Assembly: GCA_027493955.1 (NCBI GenBank)
Contig: JAOSJT010000001.1
Span: 2,839,131-2,903,130 of the forward strand
Direction: 5' to 3'
DNA from: Bacteroidia bacterium
GTDB taxonomy: Bacteria > Bacteroidota > Ignavibacteria > SZUA-365
DNA length: 64,000 bases
Below, piece by piece: positions 8,687-17,708 of this stretch. Position 1 is the stretch's first letter. Each line of letters begins with the position of its first letter. A program made the position numbers and the translations under genes. Below the pieces are notes generated by a model that worked only from the letters and a program-made list of their open reading frames with translations, made no database searches and was not told the DNA's origin.

Positions 8687-10405
8687 TCAGAACGCGAAGC
8701 CGAATCTGAGACCGGGCACGATCATTTCATCATGCTCCCATCTCTCGACGTCGCGGAACACGACGCGGGAGTATTTCACTTCCGCGCGCATCCATGCGAA
8801 GATATGCAAATACACCTCGCCCATCAGTCCACCGTTGAAGTACTGCAGTGCCACGCCATAGGTCGTCTTTCCCACATGATCATAGGAGAGACGCGCGAAC
8901 AGATCGAGCGTGCTGTGATCTGCAACGGTACGAACCGAATCGAACACGAGGCCCGGATCCGAACCCGCAGGTGCGAGAGCCGGATCGCGGCGCTGTGCTT
9001 CGATCATTTTCTGATACCCGATACCTGCGGCAAGGCGAAGTCCGCGCAGAGCGAAGCCCAGATCACGCCAGTAATACGCCGTCGCGGTGTTGGCGAGGTA
9101 ATAGAAACGGTTCATGTAAAACGCCTTGCTGGGGTCGTTCGGATCATAGACCGGACTTACCTCGCTGCCGTTGATGATGCGTCCTTCACCGTCCGTGATC
9201 TTCTTTCCGCCGAGCTTCGGCAGTCCGAACGAAACGAATGCGGCCGCGCCGATACCGTCGGCGTCCGAACCCGGAGCACCGGCAGTGTTTGACAATTGCT
9301 TGAAGTATTCACCAGCCGCGCCCCACGTGCCGTTGATGGTCCGGGGTTTGAAGATGGGGAATTCATCCTTGACGCTGATGTCGCCGAAACCAAACGGAAT
9401 GGACGGACCGATCTTGATGCGCTCGGTGTTGGAAGGCTCGTACACGAATAAGGTGTTCCACTGCGCACCGTACAGGAACGGCAGATTCACCCAGTCGTTT
9501 CCGATTTTCAGTTCGAAGCCAGCGCGAATGCGTGAGGGCTGCAGGGCGACGCCGTCAGCGGCGCGCTCATCCGAATCGAGCGTCCACATGAAGCCGCCAC
9601 CGAAGGGGATGCTAATCGTCGCTTCCGCAACATACGGTGCAGGCTTGAGAGCGCCGGTTTCGTCGAGATGCGCATACTGCTCGCGACGCACGACATAGTC
9701 GTACAGATCGGGCGTCAGCACTTCACGCAGATTGCGACGACCGATAATGCGGTAATCGTCAAAATCGGAATTATCCGTGTTGGGCATGAAGCCGGCGGAG
9801 AGGTTTTCGGGATCGTGGGCGCGTGCCTTTTCGATCACGATGCCGATCAGGTTCTCGCTGTCCTTCGGACTCTGAATGATGCGCATACGGGCCTTGCCGG
9901 TGAGCACGCGCTCGGCGATGGTCACTGCTTCGGCATCACGAAGATCGTCGCGGTTGTCGCGGACCTTGCGCATGATTTCGAGAATGGTCGGTTCATCCTG
10001 GATGATCCACTGCGGGAAGTACTTGTTGACGAGTGGATCGAGACTGGTCAGTGCGCGGAGGAGCACGCGAAGGCGGTCGTTTTCGTCCTTATAGTGATCA
10101 ATGGCCATGTCGAGCAGACGCAGGTAGTTCTGCCGGTCATCTTCTCCGGGACGGTGTGAAGCCAATTCGGTGACGAGTCTGTCGCTCCAGGCCATGCGGC
10201 GAAGCATATCTTCTTCGGAATAGTTCGCACTCCGCATGAAGCGCAGTATCTGCTCAACATTCGTGAGTGCATCTCCTGTGTTCTGCGCCTGGGTGAAAGC
10301 AGGTGCGATAAGCGATGCGCAGAAGACCAGGAGCAGGAGCGGGAGAAGTCGGAGTTTCGTCTGCATGCCTTGTGTTTCCGTGCTTGAATATGAAACATTC
10401 TTCAT
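8687..10405 (-). CDS. outer-membrane barrel protein with helical periplasmic N-terminus (cluster OMP2)
   Basis: A 572-residue exported protein that I do not recognise as a named family. A signal peptide ends near AFTQAQ (about residue 41). Residues 45-200 are charged and helical. The remainder has alternating hydrophobic strands and ends in aromatic residues (LRFGFAF), as outer-membrane barrels do. Its last 60 residues align with those of the upstream gene product: QYFNGGLM...AWMRAEVKYS here, QYFAGRMM...SWLRVEAKYS there. The two are therefore paralogous at the barrel end. The ATG at 10405 has an AAAGGGGG ribosome-binding site 7 bases upstream and lies 14 bases from the previous stop. It probably partners the GldL/GldM-like motors. 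Confidence 0.75.
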   Translation of the reverse strand: MKNVSYSSTETQGMQTKLRLLPLLLLVFCASLIAPAFTQAQNTGDALTNVEQILRFMRSANYSEEDMLRRMAWSDRLVTELASHRPGEDDRQNYLRLLDMAIDHYKDENDRLRVLLRALTSLDPLVNKYFPQWIIQDEPTILEIMRKVRDNRDDLRDAEAVTIAERVLTGKARMRIIQSPKDSENLIGIVIEKARAHDPENLSAGFMPNTDNSDFDDYRIIGRRNLREVLTPDLYDYVVRREQYAHLDETGALKPAPYVAEATISIPFGGGFMWTLDSDERAADGVALQPSRIRAGFELKIGNDWVNLPFLYGAQWNTLFVYEPSNTERIKIGPSIPFGFGDISVKDEFPIFKPRTINGTWGAAGEYFKQLSNTAGAPGSDADGIGAAAFVSFGLPKLGGKKITDGEGRIINGSEVSPVYDPNDPSKAFYMNRFYYLANTATAYYWRDLGFALRGLRLAAGIGYQKMIEAQRRDPALAPAGSDPGLVFDSVRTVADHSTLDLFARLSYDHVGKTTYGVALQYFNGGLMGEVYLHIFAWMRAEVKYSRVVFRDVERWEHDEMIVPGLRFGFAF

Positions 10406-10419
10406 GATACCGCCCCCTT

Positions 10420-12459
10420 TCAGTTAAAAATGGAAGGAAGCCCGATGCGCAAGCGGGGCGTGATCATGAAGTAGCTGGTCTCGCTTTCCCACACCTCACG
10501 TGTGCGCAGCAGGAAGGAGTACTTGGCCTCCACGCGGAGCCAGCTCGTCAGTTCGAGAAACGCGTCGGTCATCATGCGTCCGGCAAAATACTGGACGCCA
10601 AGGCCGTAGCGGTTGGACGAACTCAGGTTGATGAAGGACATACGGACGTAAACGTCGAAGTATTCGTCTTCCTTGCCGAGAGTGAACATCTTTCCGACGT
10701 CCTCCGTACGGAATTCGCGGTCGAGCTTTGTCTGACCGACATCAGCCGACGAAACGAGATGATTACGACGGATCTGCATGTATCCACCACCAATGTTCAG
10801 ACGGAAAGCGACGTTGGGATTGATCGCCCTGTCCTTGAACATGATGGGATAGTACACCTGCGCGATGGTGGAGATGTGGAAGAAATCACCGAAGTAATCT
10901 TCATCATCCAATTGTGCCGGACGCTGCGTACTGGTCCGGAGGTGATCATAGGCTTCCTGTCCGTCGAAGTCATTGATGACAAACAGGCTGCCGCCCAAGG
11001 AGAACGGGAAACCGAAGGTAAAATCGAAATCCACGTTATACCCGCCAGCCGAAGAGAGAAGACCCTTTTCGAAGGCGAGAGGACCGGGGAGGTCGGGAGC
11101 GATCATATTCATCGGCAGGACCACACCCACGCTCATCTGGTTCTTATACCCGATGGAGAGCGACGAGATGCCGGTGGACCAGCGCGGAAGGCCGATTTCA
11201 TCGTTGCCGATGGTGTAGCCGAGCTTCCAGTTGGGAGCCAATCCGGATCGTGCCGGTGAGCGGAGTTCGATCTTGTCAAGCGACGCATCGATGGTGACGA
11301 TATCCGCAGGATACACACCGGGGTTGGCGACGACGTCGATAATCTGCGTCAGACCAGCTTCGCGCGCATCGATGACCAACTGTCCCCGCACCTCATATCG
11401 GGTGTCGCTGAGGAAGTTGTACTCGATGTCCGTCCGGTCCATGGTTCCACTTTTCTCGGTGAGCTGGATCGGGAACTTGGTTTTCACTTCGAACTGATCG
11501 GCATTGGCGCCGACGAACTGTATGTTCGTGATTTTCAGCGGACGGTTTTCCGGATTCCGGATGCGCAGCTTCCGAACATCGGGGAAGAACACCGGGATCT
11601 GCTGCTCATAGAATGGCCCGGCGGCGTCATATTGCGGGATCTGGATGGATCCCTCAAGCGTGTCGCGGGTACTCCAGAAATCGCTGAAGCGGCTGGTCGT
11701 TGTTTCCAGCTCACGCTGCGTCATGACGATAAAGGGACCGACCTTGCCGGGCATCCAATCGCCGCGTTCCGGGAGAGGAATGGAGGCCGACTGGCTGCGC
11801 TTGCTCAGAATGTCGTCATACAGATTTTCGTCCGCGAGTTGCAACACACTGATGAGATCGGAACCGGAGATGGTAAAGCCTTTCGCGATCGGTTCGGTGC
11901 TTCCACCGCCGAAGTCGCCCAGGCCGCCTTCACCGTCGGAGTCATCCGTGCCGGTTTCCTCGGGCGGGAGCATTTCCAGTTTTTCGACATACACTTCGAT
12001 GATTTCGAAGGGAGCGATGCCGTACATTTCCTGCTCCTGCGGTGTGGCCTCCACATAGTAGACTTCCACCTTGCGGAGCTGGGCACTGCCTTTACCCTTG
12101 CGGCCCGCGACCTCGAAGGTGCCGTCGAGGCGGTATTCTTCCTCGAACATTCCAAGGTCGTTTGCACGGGCAAAGACCTTGTCGATGCGCTCGTAGTATT
12201 GGCGCAGGGCGTAGCCCTTCACCTGGGTATAGTCATACCCTGTCGTCGCGCTGGCGCGGCGACGGCCGGTGGTCGCACGCGGTTTGTCCTGGGCGGCCGA
12301 CCGGATGATCTGGTTTTTTTCTTGTGCGTCGTTGTACTCCGTCTTCAGCTGGCCCTGTTTCTCCTTCACGGCCTGATCCGCCTGCGCGAAAATCCGTGGG
12401 GAGAAGCAAGCCAGGAGCGCCACAACGAAAAGGGCACGTACAATGAGTTTCTTGCTCAT
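10420..12459 (-). CDS. outer-membrane barrel protein with long periplasmic N-terminal part (cluster OMP1)
   Basis: A 679-residue exported protein of unknown family. The ATG at 12459 has an AGAGGA site 6 bases upstream and opens a clear signal peptide ending FSPRIFAQA; an upstream ATG at 12513 is discounted. A charged helical part is followed by an acidic Gly/Asp-rich linker (DDSDGEGGLGDFGGG), one or two beta-sandwich segments (near VRKLRIRNPENRPLKITN), and a C-terminal half of amphipathic strands ending LRIGLPSIFN. The barrel end is homologous to the next gene product. It lies 66 bases after the GldM-like gene. Where classical T9SS operons have GldN after GldM, this operon has this protein instead. 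Confidence 0.75.
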   Translation of the reverse strand: MSKKLIVRALFVVALLACFSPRIFAQADQAVKEKQGQLKTEYNDAQEKNQIIRSAAQDKPRATTGRRRASATTGYDYTQVKGYALRQYYERIDKVFARANDLGMFEEEYRLDGTFEVAGRKGKGSAQLRKVEVYYVEATPQEQEMYGIAPFEIIEVYVEKLEMLPPEETGTDDSDGEGGLGDFGGGSTEPIAKGFTISGSDLISVLQLADENLYDDILSKRSQSASIPLPERGDWMPGKVGPFIVMTQRELETTTSRFSDFWSTRDTLEGSIQIPQYDAAGPFYEQQIPVFFPDVRKLRIRNPENRPLKITNIQFVGANADQFEVKTKFPIQLTEKSGTMDRTDIEYNFLSDTRYEVRGQLVIDAREAGLTQIIDVVANPGVYPADIVTIDASLDKIELRSPARSGLAPNWKLGYTIGNDEIGLPRWSTGISSLSIGYKNQMSVGVVLPMNMIAPDLPGPLAFEKGLLSSAGGYNVDFDFTFGFPFSLGGSLFVINDFDGQEAYDHLRTSTQRPAQLDDEDYFGDFFHISTIAQVYYPIMFKDRAINPNVAFRLNIGGGYMQIRRNHLVSSADVGQTKLDREFRTEDVGKMFTLGKEDEYFDVYVRMSFINLSSSNRYGLGVQYFAGRMMTDAFLELTSWLRVEAKYSFLLRTREVWESETSYFMITPRLRIGLPSIFN

Positions 12460-12525
12460 GGAATATCCTCTGCTATCGAATTGATCGTTCAGCTTCGCGA
12501 ATATCGTGGTCATGCGATTCGCCGT

Positions 12526-14130
12526 TTACTCGGAGTACAACACAACGGTGTACTTCTCGTTGATGGTACCGTAACGGATGGTGATGGTAGCATCTGTTCC
12601 GTCGCGCTTGACCTTGCCCTTCAGGAAGAACTTGACGAGACTGCCCTGCTCCTGCCCGGTATTCGGGTTGGTACGCGGCATGACCTGAACCTCATCCAGC
12701 AGATCCTGACCGTCATCCGATTCCGCTTCGATGCGAATCTCGGACTGTTGTATGTTGCGGATATTTCCGCTCACACAGCGACCGCAGCGCGCGGCGACGA
12801 ACTGGAAGACGTTGTTGATCGGATACTCGCCGCCGTTCGCGAAGGACTGCGATCCGATACGATCGATAGGAGCTGAAATGTTAAAGACGAATTCGGACGA
12901 TGTGAGATTCGTGGAAGTGGAGTCCACCAGAACCTGATAAGGACGATTCCGATACTTGGACTTGACAATCATGGTCTTGCCCATCGCGTCATTCGGAACC
13001 TTGTATTTGATGATGTTGCCTGTACCGCTTTCGACTTCCTTGCCGTCAAGTTCGATTTCGTAGGTATAGCTACCGACGTCTTCGAGACCGCCGACATTGA
13101 TATACATTTCGAACATCTCGCCGACAAAGGCACCCTGCGGCCGTCTGCGGCTCAGGAAGGGCTCTTTGACCACGACCTCGAAGCTGATCGGGCGGGAGAC
13201 GCTCTTCGCCCCGGCATTACGCTTGTCGCGGGCTTCCACTGTCACGCGACGCGTACCAGCCTCATTAAATGTGCCGGACCATACCCACTTACCGCGCTCG
13301 GGATCGGTGTTATAGAATGGATTTGAACGGTTCAGCGGGTCCATGGCGACACCGCCGCCGACGACGGGCATGGATGAAATCTTGTCCACCGTCGTGCCAC
13401 GCACCTTGATTTCATTGAAGGTGGGGAAACCGACGGCCGTCACAATTTGATCCGCCTGAATCTGGAGTTGATCGTATTCTTCCGAAACAACTTCCACGAT
13501 GAACTTATCGGGACTCAGATTCTCTGATTGACGAACAAATTCCTCGATGGGTACACCTTCGAGTTCAGGATCGGAATCGAGAGCGCTGCGAATTTCCTTG
13601 CGGGAGAATTCAAGAGAACCGACCTTCACCTTCGCCGTCCCCTCATCAATATCGGGCTGCAGCGAAACACGGTCTGTTCCGGCCTGGACCCAGAGCTCGA
13701 ACAGTCCGGGGCCAAGATCCGCCTTCCAGGTAAAACGATACAGACGCTCACCGGTGGAGGCATGCAGTGTGGAGTCCTGAATCTGATCGGGGTACTTGAG
13801 GGTCTGAACCTCGTTACCATCCTTGTACACTTTCACTTCCGGCGGGGTGGTGACTTCGTCGCTGTCGCCGAGGCCCTTGACGGAAATGGTAAATCTGCGC
13901 TCTTCGTTGACTTTGAGCTGGTTGTCGCCCGCAGCCGCGACAGCGGGCATGTTCTTGAGCAGCTCAAGAATGATGCGTCGGTTTTTCTCTTCCAGAGCAC
14001 GCTGCTGGGCCATCAACTCGGCTTCGGCGTCATCGCGTTCCACGATGATGATCAGAAGCTCGCAGATAACCGCCAGATACAGGAAGAAATAAACCTGATA
14101 TTTTTTATAGTGATCACCGGAACTTGCCAT
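12526..14130 (-). CDS. GldM/PorM-like periplasmic motor shaft protein (copy 1)
   Basis: A 534-residue protein with one N-terminal membrane helix (residues 13-31, ending ERDD) and a long periplasmic part of beta-sandwich repeats. This is the layout of GldM/PorM, which is turned by the proton-driven GldL ring. The helix segment FLYLAVICELL resembles the GldM LMYLVFIAML-type helix and the paralogue encoded at 15235-16746; a Glu (E24) sits within the helix. Another shared block is PFL...GLEDVGSYTYEIELDG...SGTG...PNDAMGK. A CGRC pair lies near residue 450. An AAGGAG site sits 7 bases before the ATG, and the gene starts 37 bases after its GldL-like partner. Family assignment is by architecture and context, not a database hit. 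Confidence 0.72.
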   Translation of the reverse strand: MASSGDHYKKYQVYFFLYLAVICELLIIIVERDDAEAELMAQQRALEEKNRRIILELLKNMPAVAAAGDNQLKVNEERRFTISVKGLGDSDEVTTPPEVKVYKDGNEVQTLKYPDQIQDSTLHASTGERLYRFTWKADLGPGLFELWVQAGTDRVSLQPDIDEGTAKVKVGSLEFSRKEIRSALDSDPELEGVPIEEFVRQSENLSPDKFIVEVVSEEYDQLQIQADQIVTAVGFPTFNEIKVRGTTVDKISSMPVVGGGVAMDPLNRSNPFYNTDPERGKWVWSGTFNEAGTRRVTVEARDKRNAGAKSVSRPISFEVVVKEPFLSRRRPQGAFVGEMFEMYINVGGLEDVGSYTYEIELDGKEVESGTGNIIKYKVPNDAMGKTMIVKSKYRNRPYQVLVDSTSTNLTSSEFVFNISAPIDRIGSQSFANGGEYPINNVFQFVAARCGRCVSGNIRNIQQSEIRIEAESDDGQDLLDEVQVMPRTNPNTGQEQGSLVKFFLKGKVKRDGTDATITIRYGTINEKYTVVLYSE

Positions 14131-14166
14131 TGTTGGTCTCCTTGGGAAAAATGAATCCTCCGCCTG

Positions 14167-15009
14167 TTACTGGCGAAGACCTGTTTCCGTGCGAACGCTG
14201 GTCTCGAGTTCCGCTTTGAGTGCGTCGAGCTTGCGTTCGACCTCTGCGAGAGAAAGCTGCTTTCCGGGAAGCCCCTGACCCTGGCCTTCTTCTTCCTTTT
14301 CTTCCTTCTCGTACCAAGTGGTCATACCCAGCAGCAAAAGCACGGTAATTTCAACCACAATGGCGATAACGATAAGATCAGGTTGATGCGCGGTCATGAA
14401 CTTCACACCACGGAGACCGATGTTGAGAATCAGGAAGGCCGTTCCGATGAAGGCGATAGCGGTGATGTTGTTTTTGTAGTCGGGAATAAAATCGTTGTGC
14501 ATGTACATGCCGAAGCCCTGACGGACGCTCCGCTCTTTCTGCAACCAGTATTTCGGCTTCTTCATGAGCGAGTCACCGAATTTGCTTGAAATACCGGTGG
14601 CCTTCAGAATGGAACCCACGAAGGCATGCAAGCTGCCCCTGAACAGGAACAGACCGATGGGGGTAAAAAAGAACACTACGACGAAAAATGAAATCGTAAT
14701 CACCGTCGACACTGCGAACAGGTTGATGATGAAGGTGGAGGTACCGATTTTGAACACATACTCGGTATTGAACAGATTTGCCACCATGCCACCTTGTGAC
14801 GGGCGGATCTGCTCAAGTTCGGCGTGCGTGAGCTGGCTCAGATCTCGGTCTTTACCTTCGTCACGGAGTTTCATTTTCATTTCATCGAGCGTCATCAGGT
14901 CGGACGAAGCCTCACCGCCCGCGGCAAGGGCAGGTGCGGCAAACACCGAAAACATGGCTACCACCAGGGCGCCAAGCATCAGATGGCGAAGAAATCCACT
15001 ACTCTTCAT
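14167..15009 (-). CDS. GldL-like inner-membrane motor protein (copy 1, with N-terminal extension)
   Basis: A 280-residue membrane protein. Residues 1-30 resemble a signal peptide or first helix, and another hydrophobic stretch lies at 92-122. A GldL-like core follows: two helices at about 182-204 and 210-233, the second with a membrane-embedded glutamate (E220, in IAIVVEITVLLLLG), then a charged coiled coil (251-272). In GldL the equivalent helix-2 glutamate is essential for proton flow; here the role is inferred. The extra N-terminal 150 residues are not part of standard GldL. The start has TAGGAGG 8 bases upstream. A 226-base gap from the preceding gene may contain an internal promoter; TTTGACA is seen on the minus strand at 15205-15211. 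Confidence 0.68.
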   Translation of the reverse strand: MKSSGFLRHLMLGALVVAMFSVFAAPALAAGGEASSDLMTLDEMKMKLRDEGKDRDLSQLTHAELEQIRPSQGGMVANLFNTEYVFKIGTSTFIINLFAVSTVITISFFVVVFFFTPIGLFLFRGSLHAFVGSILKATGISSKFGDSLMKKPKYWLQKERSVRQGFGMYMHNDFIPDYKNNITAIAFIGTAFLILNIGLRGVKFMTAHQPDLIVIAIVVEITVLLLLGMTTWYEKEEKEEEGQGQGLPGKQLSLAEVERKLDALKAELETSVRTETGLRQ

Positions 15010-15234
15010 ACGGATGGCCTCCTAACAAGACATTGTAAAATCGCGTGCCGCGGAGAAGCGGGTAACGATCTGTTATTGAGTTTTCATGCTGAGTATGTGA
15101 TGGATGTCGGCTCCGGCTTGCTGCACTGCTCCGGGGATTCGGATCAACGTGCTGAGGGTGGACGAAAGCCACATCACATAAAGGTCGTACATTAAACATA
15201 TATGTGTCAAATCCGGCAGACATCTCCGTTGCTC

Positions 15235-16746
15235 CTAGCGTGTCAACCGTATTGCATGCTGAAAAATAGCGCCCGCGGCACGGATGGTAACGAGCACCTG
15301 CTCGCCGCCGGCGGCAACCGCGGCACTGTTCTCGAGTTCGAACTCGAATTCGCCCTTCCGTATCATGGACACACTGGCTTCAAACCGGCGGTTACCGGAT
15401 GCGGTAATTTCGACTGCGACATCCGATATTTTATCTATCGGCTGCTCGCCCATGAAACGTGGGTGCGAATACCGCGATGCCGTGAAGCGGAATGCGGCGT
15501 TGGAAGGTGCGCGCTCCGGCAGCGACGCGGCGATGCGCGTGGGAGGGACCTCCACCGGCAGTGAGATACGGGATATTCCGGATCGGTGTGTCTGCGTTGA
15601 TAAATAGCGATACAGACGTCCCATATACCGGACCTCCAGCACCAATCTCTTTCCGACATACGATGTCGGAATCCGCCAGCGACCGACCGGACCGGTGCCG
15701 CTCGCTTTTATCACCGTTTCGTTTACGCCGGCTATCTCGTACAGTGACCAGGTGTAGAGCGCTTCCTGCTCAAGTCCGCGAACCTGCAAATTCACGGACA
15801 TTTCCTCGCCCGCATACAGGTGCAGCGGCGGCTGCTCGAAAAGAAAGGGCTGCGTTCCGTTGAGGGTGAACTGCGTCCGGGCGATATCCTTCCCGCCTGC
15901 GCCTCTGTCAAGTCGCGCCTCGATTACCACGGTGTCGGGTAGGCTCCGGACCACACCGGACCACCGGTACTCCACCTGCCGGTCCGTCCTGGTCACTTTC
16001 GTGAGCGTCCCGCTGCCGCTGACAATCGAGACATGCGGTGCAGACCATCCGAGGTTCGCAGTGATGGTATTCTGTTCCTCGAAGCCTATTGCGGAGGAGA
16101 TGGAGGTTTGTGAGGATTGAATCCGCAGCGCTTCAAGCGTTTTCGGCCGCGCGAGAGAGGTGTCTATCACCTGAATGACAACGGTGCCGGTTGCATGCTC
16201 AAGCGCTTTGACCTGAACGTGGGATATGTCCGACGTATCAAACTTGAGCCCGCGATATTCAATACTGCCGCCTTCCGCCCGCTGAATACGTCTGGCTCCG
16301 GCTTTGAGATTTACGGTGTAGGTCCCCGTCCTCGGGAATCTGCCCGTCAGCGGGAAGTACACAACCCTGTCGTACACATTGCCATACCCTGTGCGTTCTC
16401 CGATCTGCAGGAGATCCGGAGAGGTGAGCAGGCTGTCACGTACGATAGAGTGGAGAGTCATTGTTACCTGGTCGTCCGGGTCAATGTCGTGAACGAAAAT
16501 CTTCGTGCTGAAGGGCGGGACCGCGGTGCTGACGATGCCGCTGCGGTCGTCGGCAGAGACATAGTAGCGCACCGTATCGTTTTCGGGTACGAGAGGCAAT
16601 GGGGGAATGAACTGCGCAACAAGATGTTCGTGCCGCTGTGCATGGGTGCTTGTCGCATGATCGCGCTCGCGGGAGATAACCGCAAAGCCCACGATAGCCG
16701 TGAGGTACAGGATGAGGAAGATATCGACACGCCGACGTCTTGCCAC
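15235..16746 (-). CDS. GldM/PorM-like periplasmic motor shaft protein (copy 2)
   Basis: A 503-residue paralogue of the protein at 12526-14130. It has a very basic start (ARRRR), one membrane helix at about 8-24 with the same ILYLTAI...SRERD pattern, then periplasmic beta-sandwich domains. The block PFLFEQPPLHLYAGEEMSVN...RGLEQEALYTW...ASGTGPVG...PTSYVGKR matches copy 1. The helix has glycine where copy 1 has glutamate, and the CGRC pair is missing. The start must be GTG 16746: it lies two codons after an in-frame TGA and is preceded by GAGGGG at an 8-base spacing. It follows its GldL-like partner by 47 bases. Confidence 0.7.
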   Translation of the reverse strand: MARRRRVDIFLILYLTAIVGFAVISRERDHATSTHAQRHEHLVAQFIPPLPLVPENDTVRYYVSADDRSGIVSTAVPPFSTKIFVHDIDPDDQVTMTLHSIVRDSLLTSPDLLQIGERTGYGNVYDRVVYFPLTGRFPRTGTYTVNLKAGARRIQRAEGGSIEYRGLKFDTSDISHVQVKALEHATGTVVIQVIDTSLARPKTLEALRIQSSQTSISSAIGFEEQNTITANLGWSAPHVSIVSGSGTLTKVTRTDRQVEYRWSGVVRSLPDTVVIEARLDRGAGGKDIARTQFTLNGTQPFLFEQPPLHLYAGEEMSVNLQVRGLEQEALYTWSLYEIAGVNETVIKASGTGPVGRWRIPTSYVGKRLVLEVRYMGRLYRYLSTQTHRSGISRISLPVEVPPTRIAASLPERAPSNAAFRFTASRYSHPRFMGEQPIDKISDVAVEITASGNRRFEASVSMIRKGEFEFELENSAAVAAGGEQVLVTIRAAGAIFQHAIRLTR

Positions 16747-16793
16747 ACGTCACACCCCTCGACCCGACAGGCGGTCAGTATAAAAACGCTCGA

Positions 16794-17561
16794 TCATGCC
16801 TCCGCCCCCGCTTGCGCATCTGCCTGGTTGAGCAAACGCCGTGTCTGTTGCGCCATCTGCTGCTGCTGCTGCAGGAGATTGTGCAGCAGCGCCTGGGTCG
16901 CCTCGGCCTGCTCGCGGAACAGGGCGTTGGTTTGATCCATTCGGTCCAGATACTTTCTGGCGTTATCGCTGTTTATTCTCGAATAATTCTCTGTCAGCTT
17001 CGTCAGCAAGACATCCTGCCGGATGTCTGTTTGCGAGATGAGACGAAACAGATCGGAAACCGCGGTCGTCATTTCACGAATGGAGCTGTTAATCGAGGAG
17101 ATCAGTGTGTCAGACAACCCTGTCGGGGTGACGGCGGTGCCGGGCTCGTCGTTCCTGCTGAACGCGGTGACCGTCGCAAGCAACAGCAGAAACAGCGCTT
17201 CGATCGCCAATCCCCCGAGCGCGAAGAGAAGATCATACCCGCTCAGATACAGCCCCACGCCAACGAGCACGAGCATGGCGCCGAAATACACCAACCCCTG
17301 AATGGTGTTGTAGTAGTACGTACTCACGATTTCTTCAAAAAACACACGTGTCCCGAGCTTCATGCCGAGACTGCTCTCAAATCGCATTCTTCTGCCGTCC
17401 CCGAGCTGTATATTCGTTGCGCTACGGCAGACCTTCCAACATTCGAAGAGTGTCCGGATTTCCGAGAAATTCTTCACCCGGCGATCATGAAAAAACTCAT
17501 GAAGGAGCCGACGTCCTTCGATGCTTTCCAGATCCTTGATTGTTTCCGAGGTGTTGAACAC
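16794..17561 (-). CDS. GldL-like inner-membrane motor protein (copy 2)
   Basis: A 255-residue protein with a cytoplasmic N-terminal domain (1-80, including C41 and C45), two membrane helices at about 87-107 and 111-134, and a long C-terminal coiled coil (150-250) rich in Gln. Helix 2 reads ALGGLAIEALFLLLLA, very close to the GldL helix 2 that carries the proton-channel glutamate; here it is E121. This is the clearest GldL match in the cluster. The start is GTG 17561, the only candidate after an in-frame stop further upstream. It is the first gene of the seven-gene minus-strand cluster and has a palindrome-rich upstream region. Confidence 0.72.
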   Translation of the reverse strand: MFNTSETIKDLESIEGRRLLHEFFHDRRVKNFSEIRTLFECWKVCRSATNIQLGDGRRMRFESSLGMKLGTRVFFEEIVSTYYYNTIQGLVYFGAMLVLVGVGLYLSGYDLLFALGGLAIEALFLLLLATVTAFSRNDEPGTAVTPTGLSDTLISSINSSIREMTTAVSDLFRLISQTDIRQDVLLTKLTENYSRINSDNARKYLDRMDQTNALFREQAEATQALLHNLLQQQQQMAQQTRRLLNQADAQAGAEA

Positions 17562-17602
17562 GAAGTATTTTTCCGAGTGAGATTGTCGAAATGGCCAAAG
17601 CG

Positions 17603-17618
17603 TGTGGAATTATTCACA
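17603..17618. promoter_or_regulatory. candidate CRP/FNR-family operator
   Basis: The sequence TGTGG-N6-TCACA matches the CRP consensus TGTGA-N6-TCACA in nine of ten positions. It lies 42-57 bases upstream of the GTG start of the GldL-like gene, a plausible place for an activator or repressor. No regulator of this family is encoded in the window. Confidence 0.4.
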
Positions 17619-17689
17619 AATCATGCCAAACACACTTTTCTGCCGCATTGCCCCAGTTCCATGCAAATTTTGCGTATTACAAGCCTGAT

Positions 17690-17708
17690 ACGTGAATATA
17701 TTTCACGT
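17690..17708. promoter_or_regulatory. palindromic operator-like site
   Basis: A perfect inverted repeat of ACGTGAA/TTCACGT around a 5-base AT spacer, about 130-147 bases upstream of the motor cluster. The half-site resembles that of the nearby CRP-like site but the spacing differs. Confidence 0.35.

Noticed and set aside
11632-12876. 414-codon open frame on the plus strand
   Set aside because: Antisense to the OMP1 and GldM-like genes, with no start signal or domain character.
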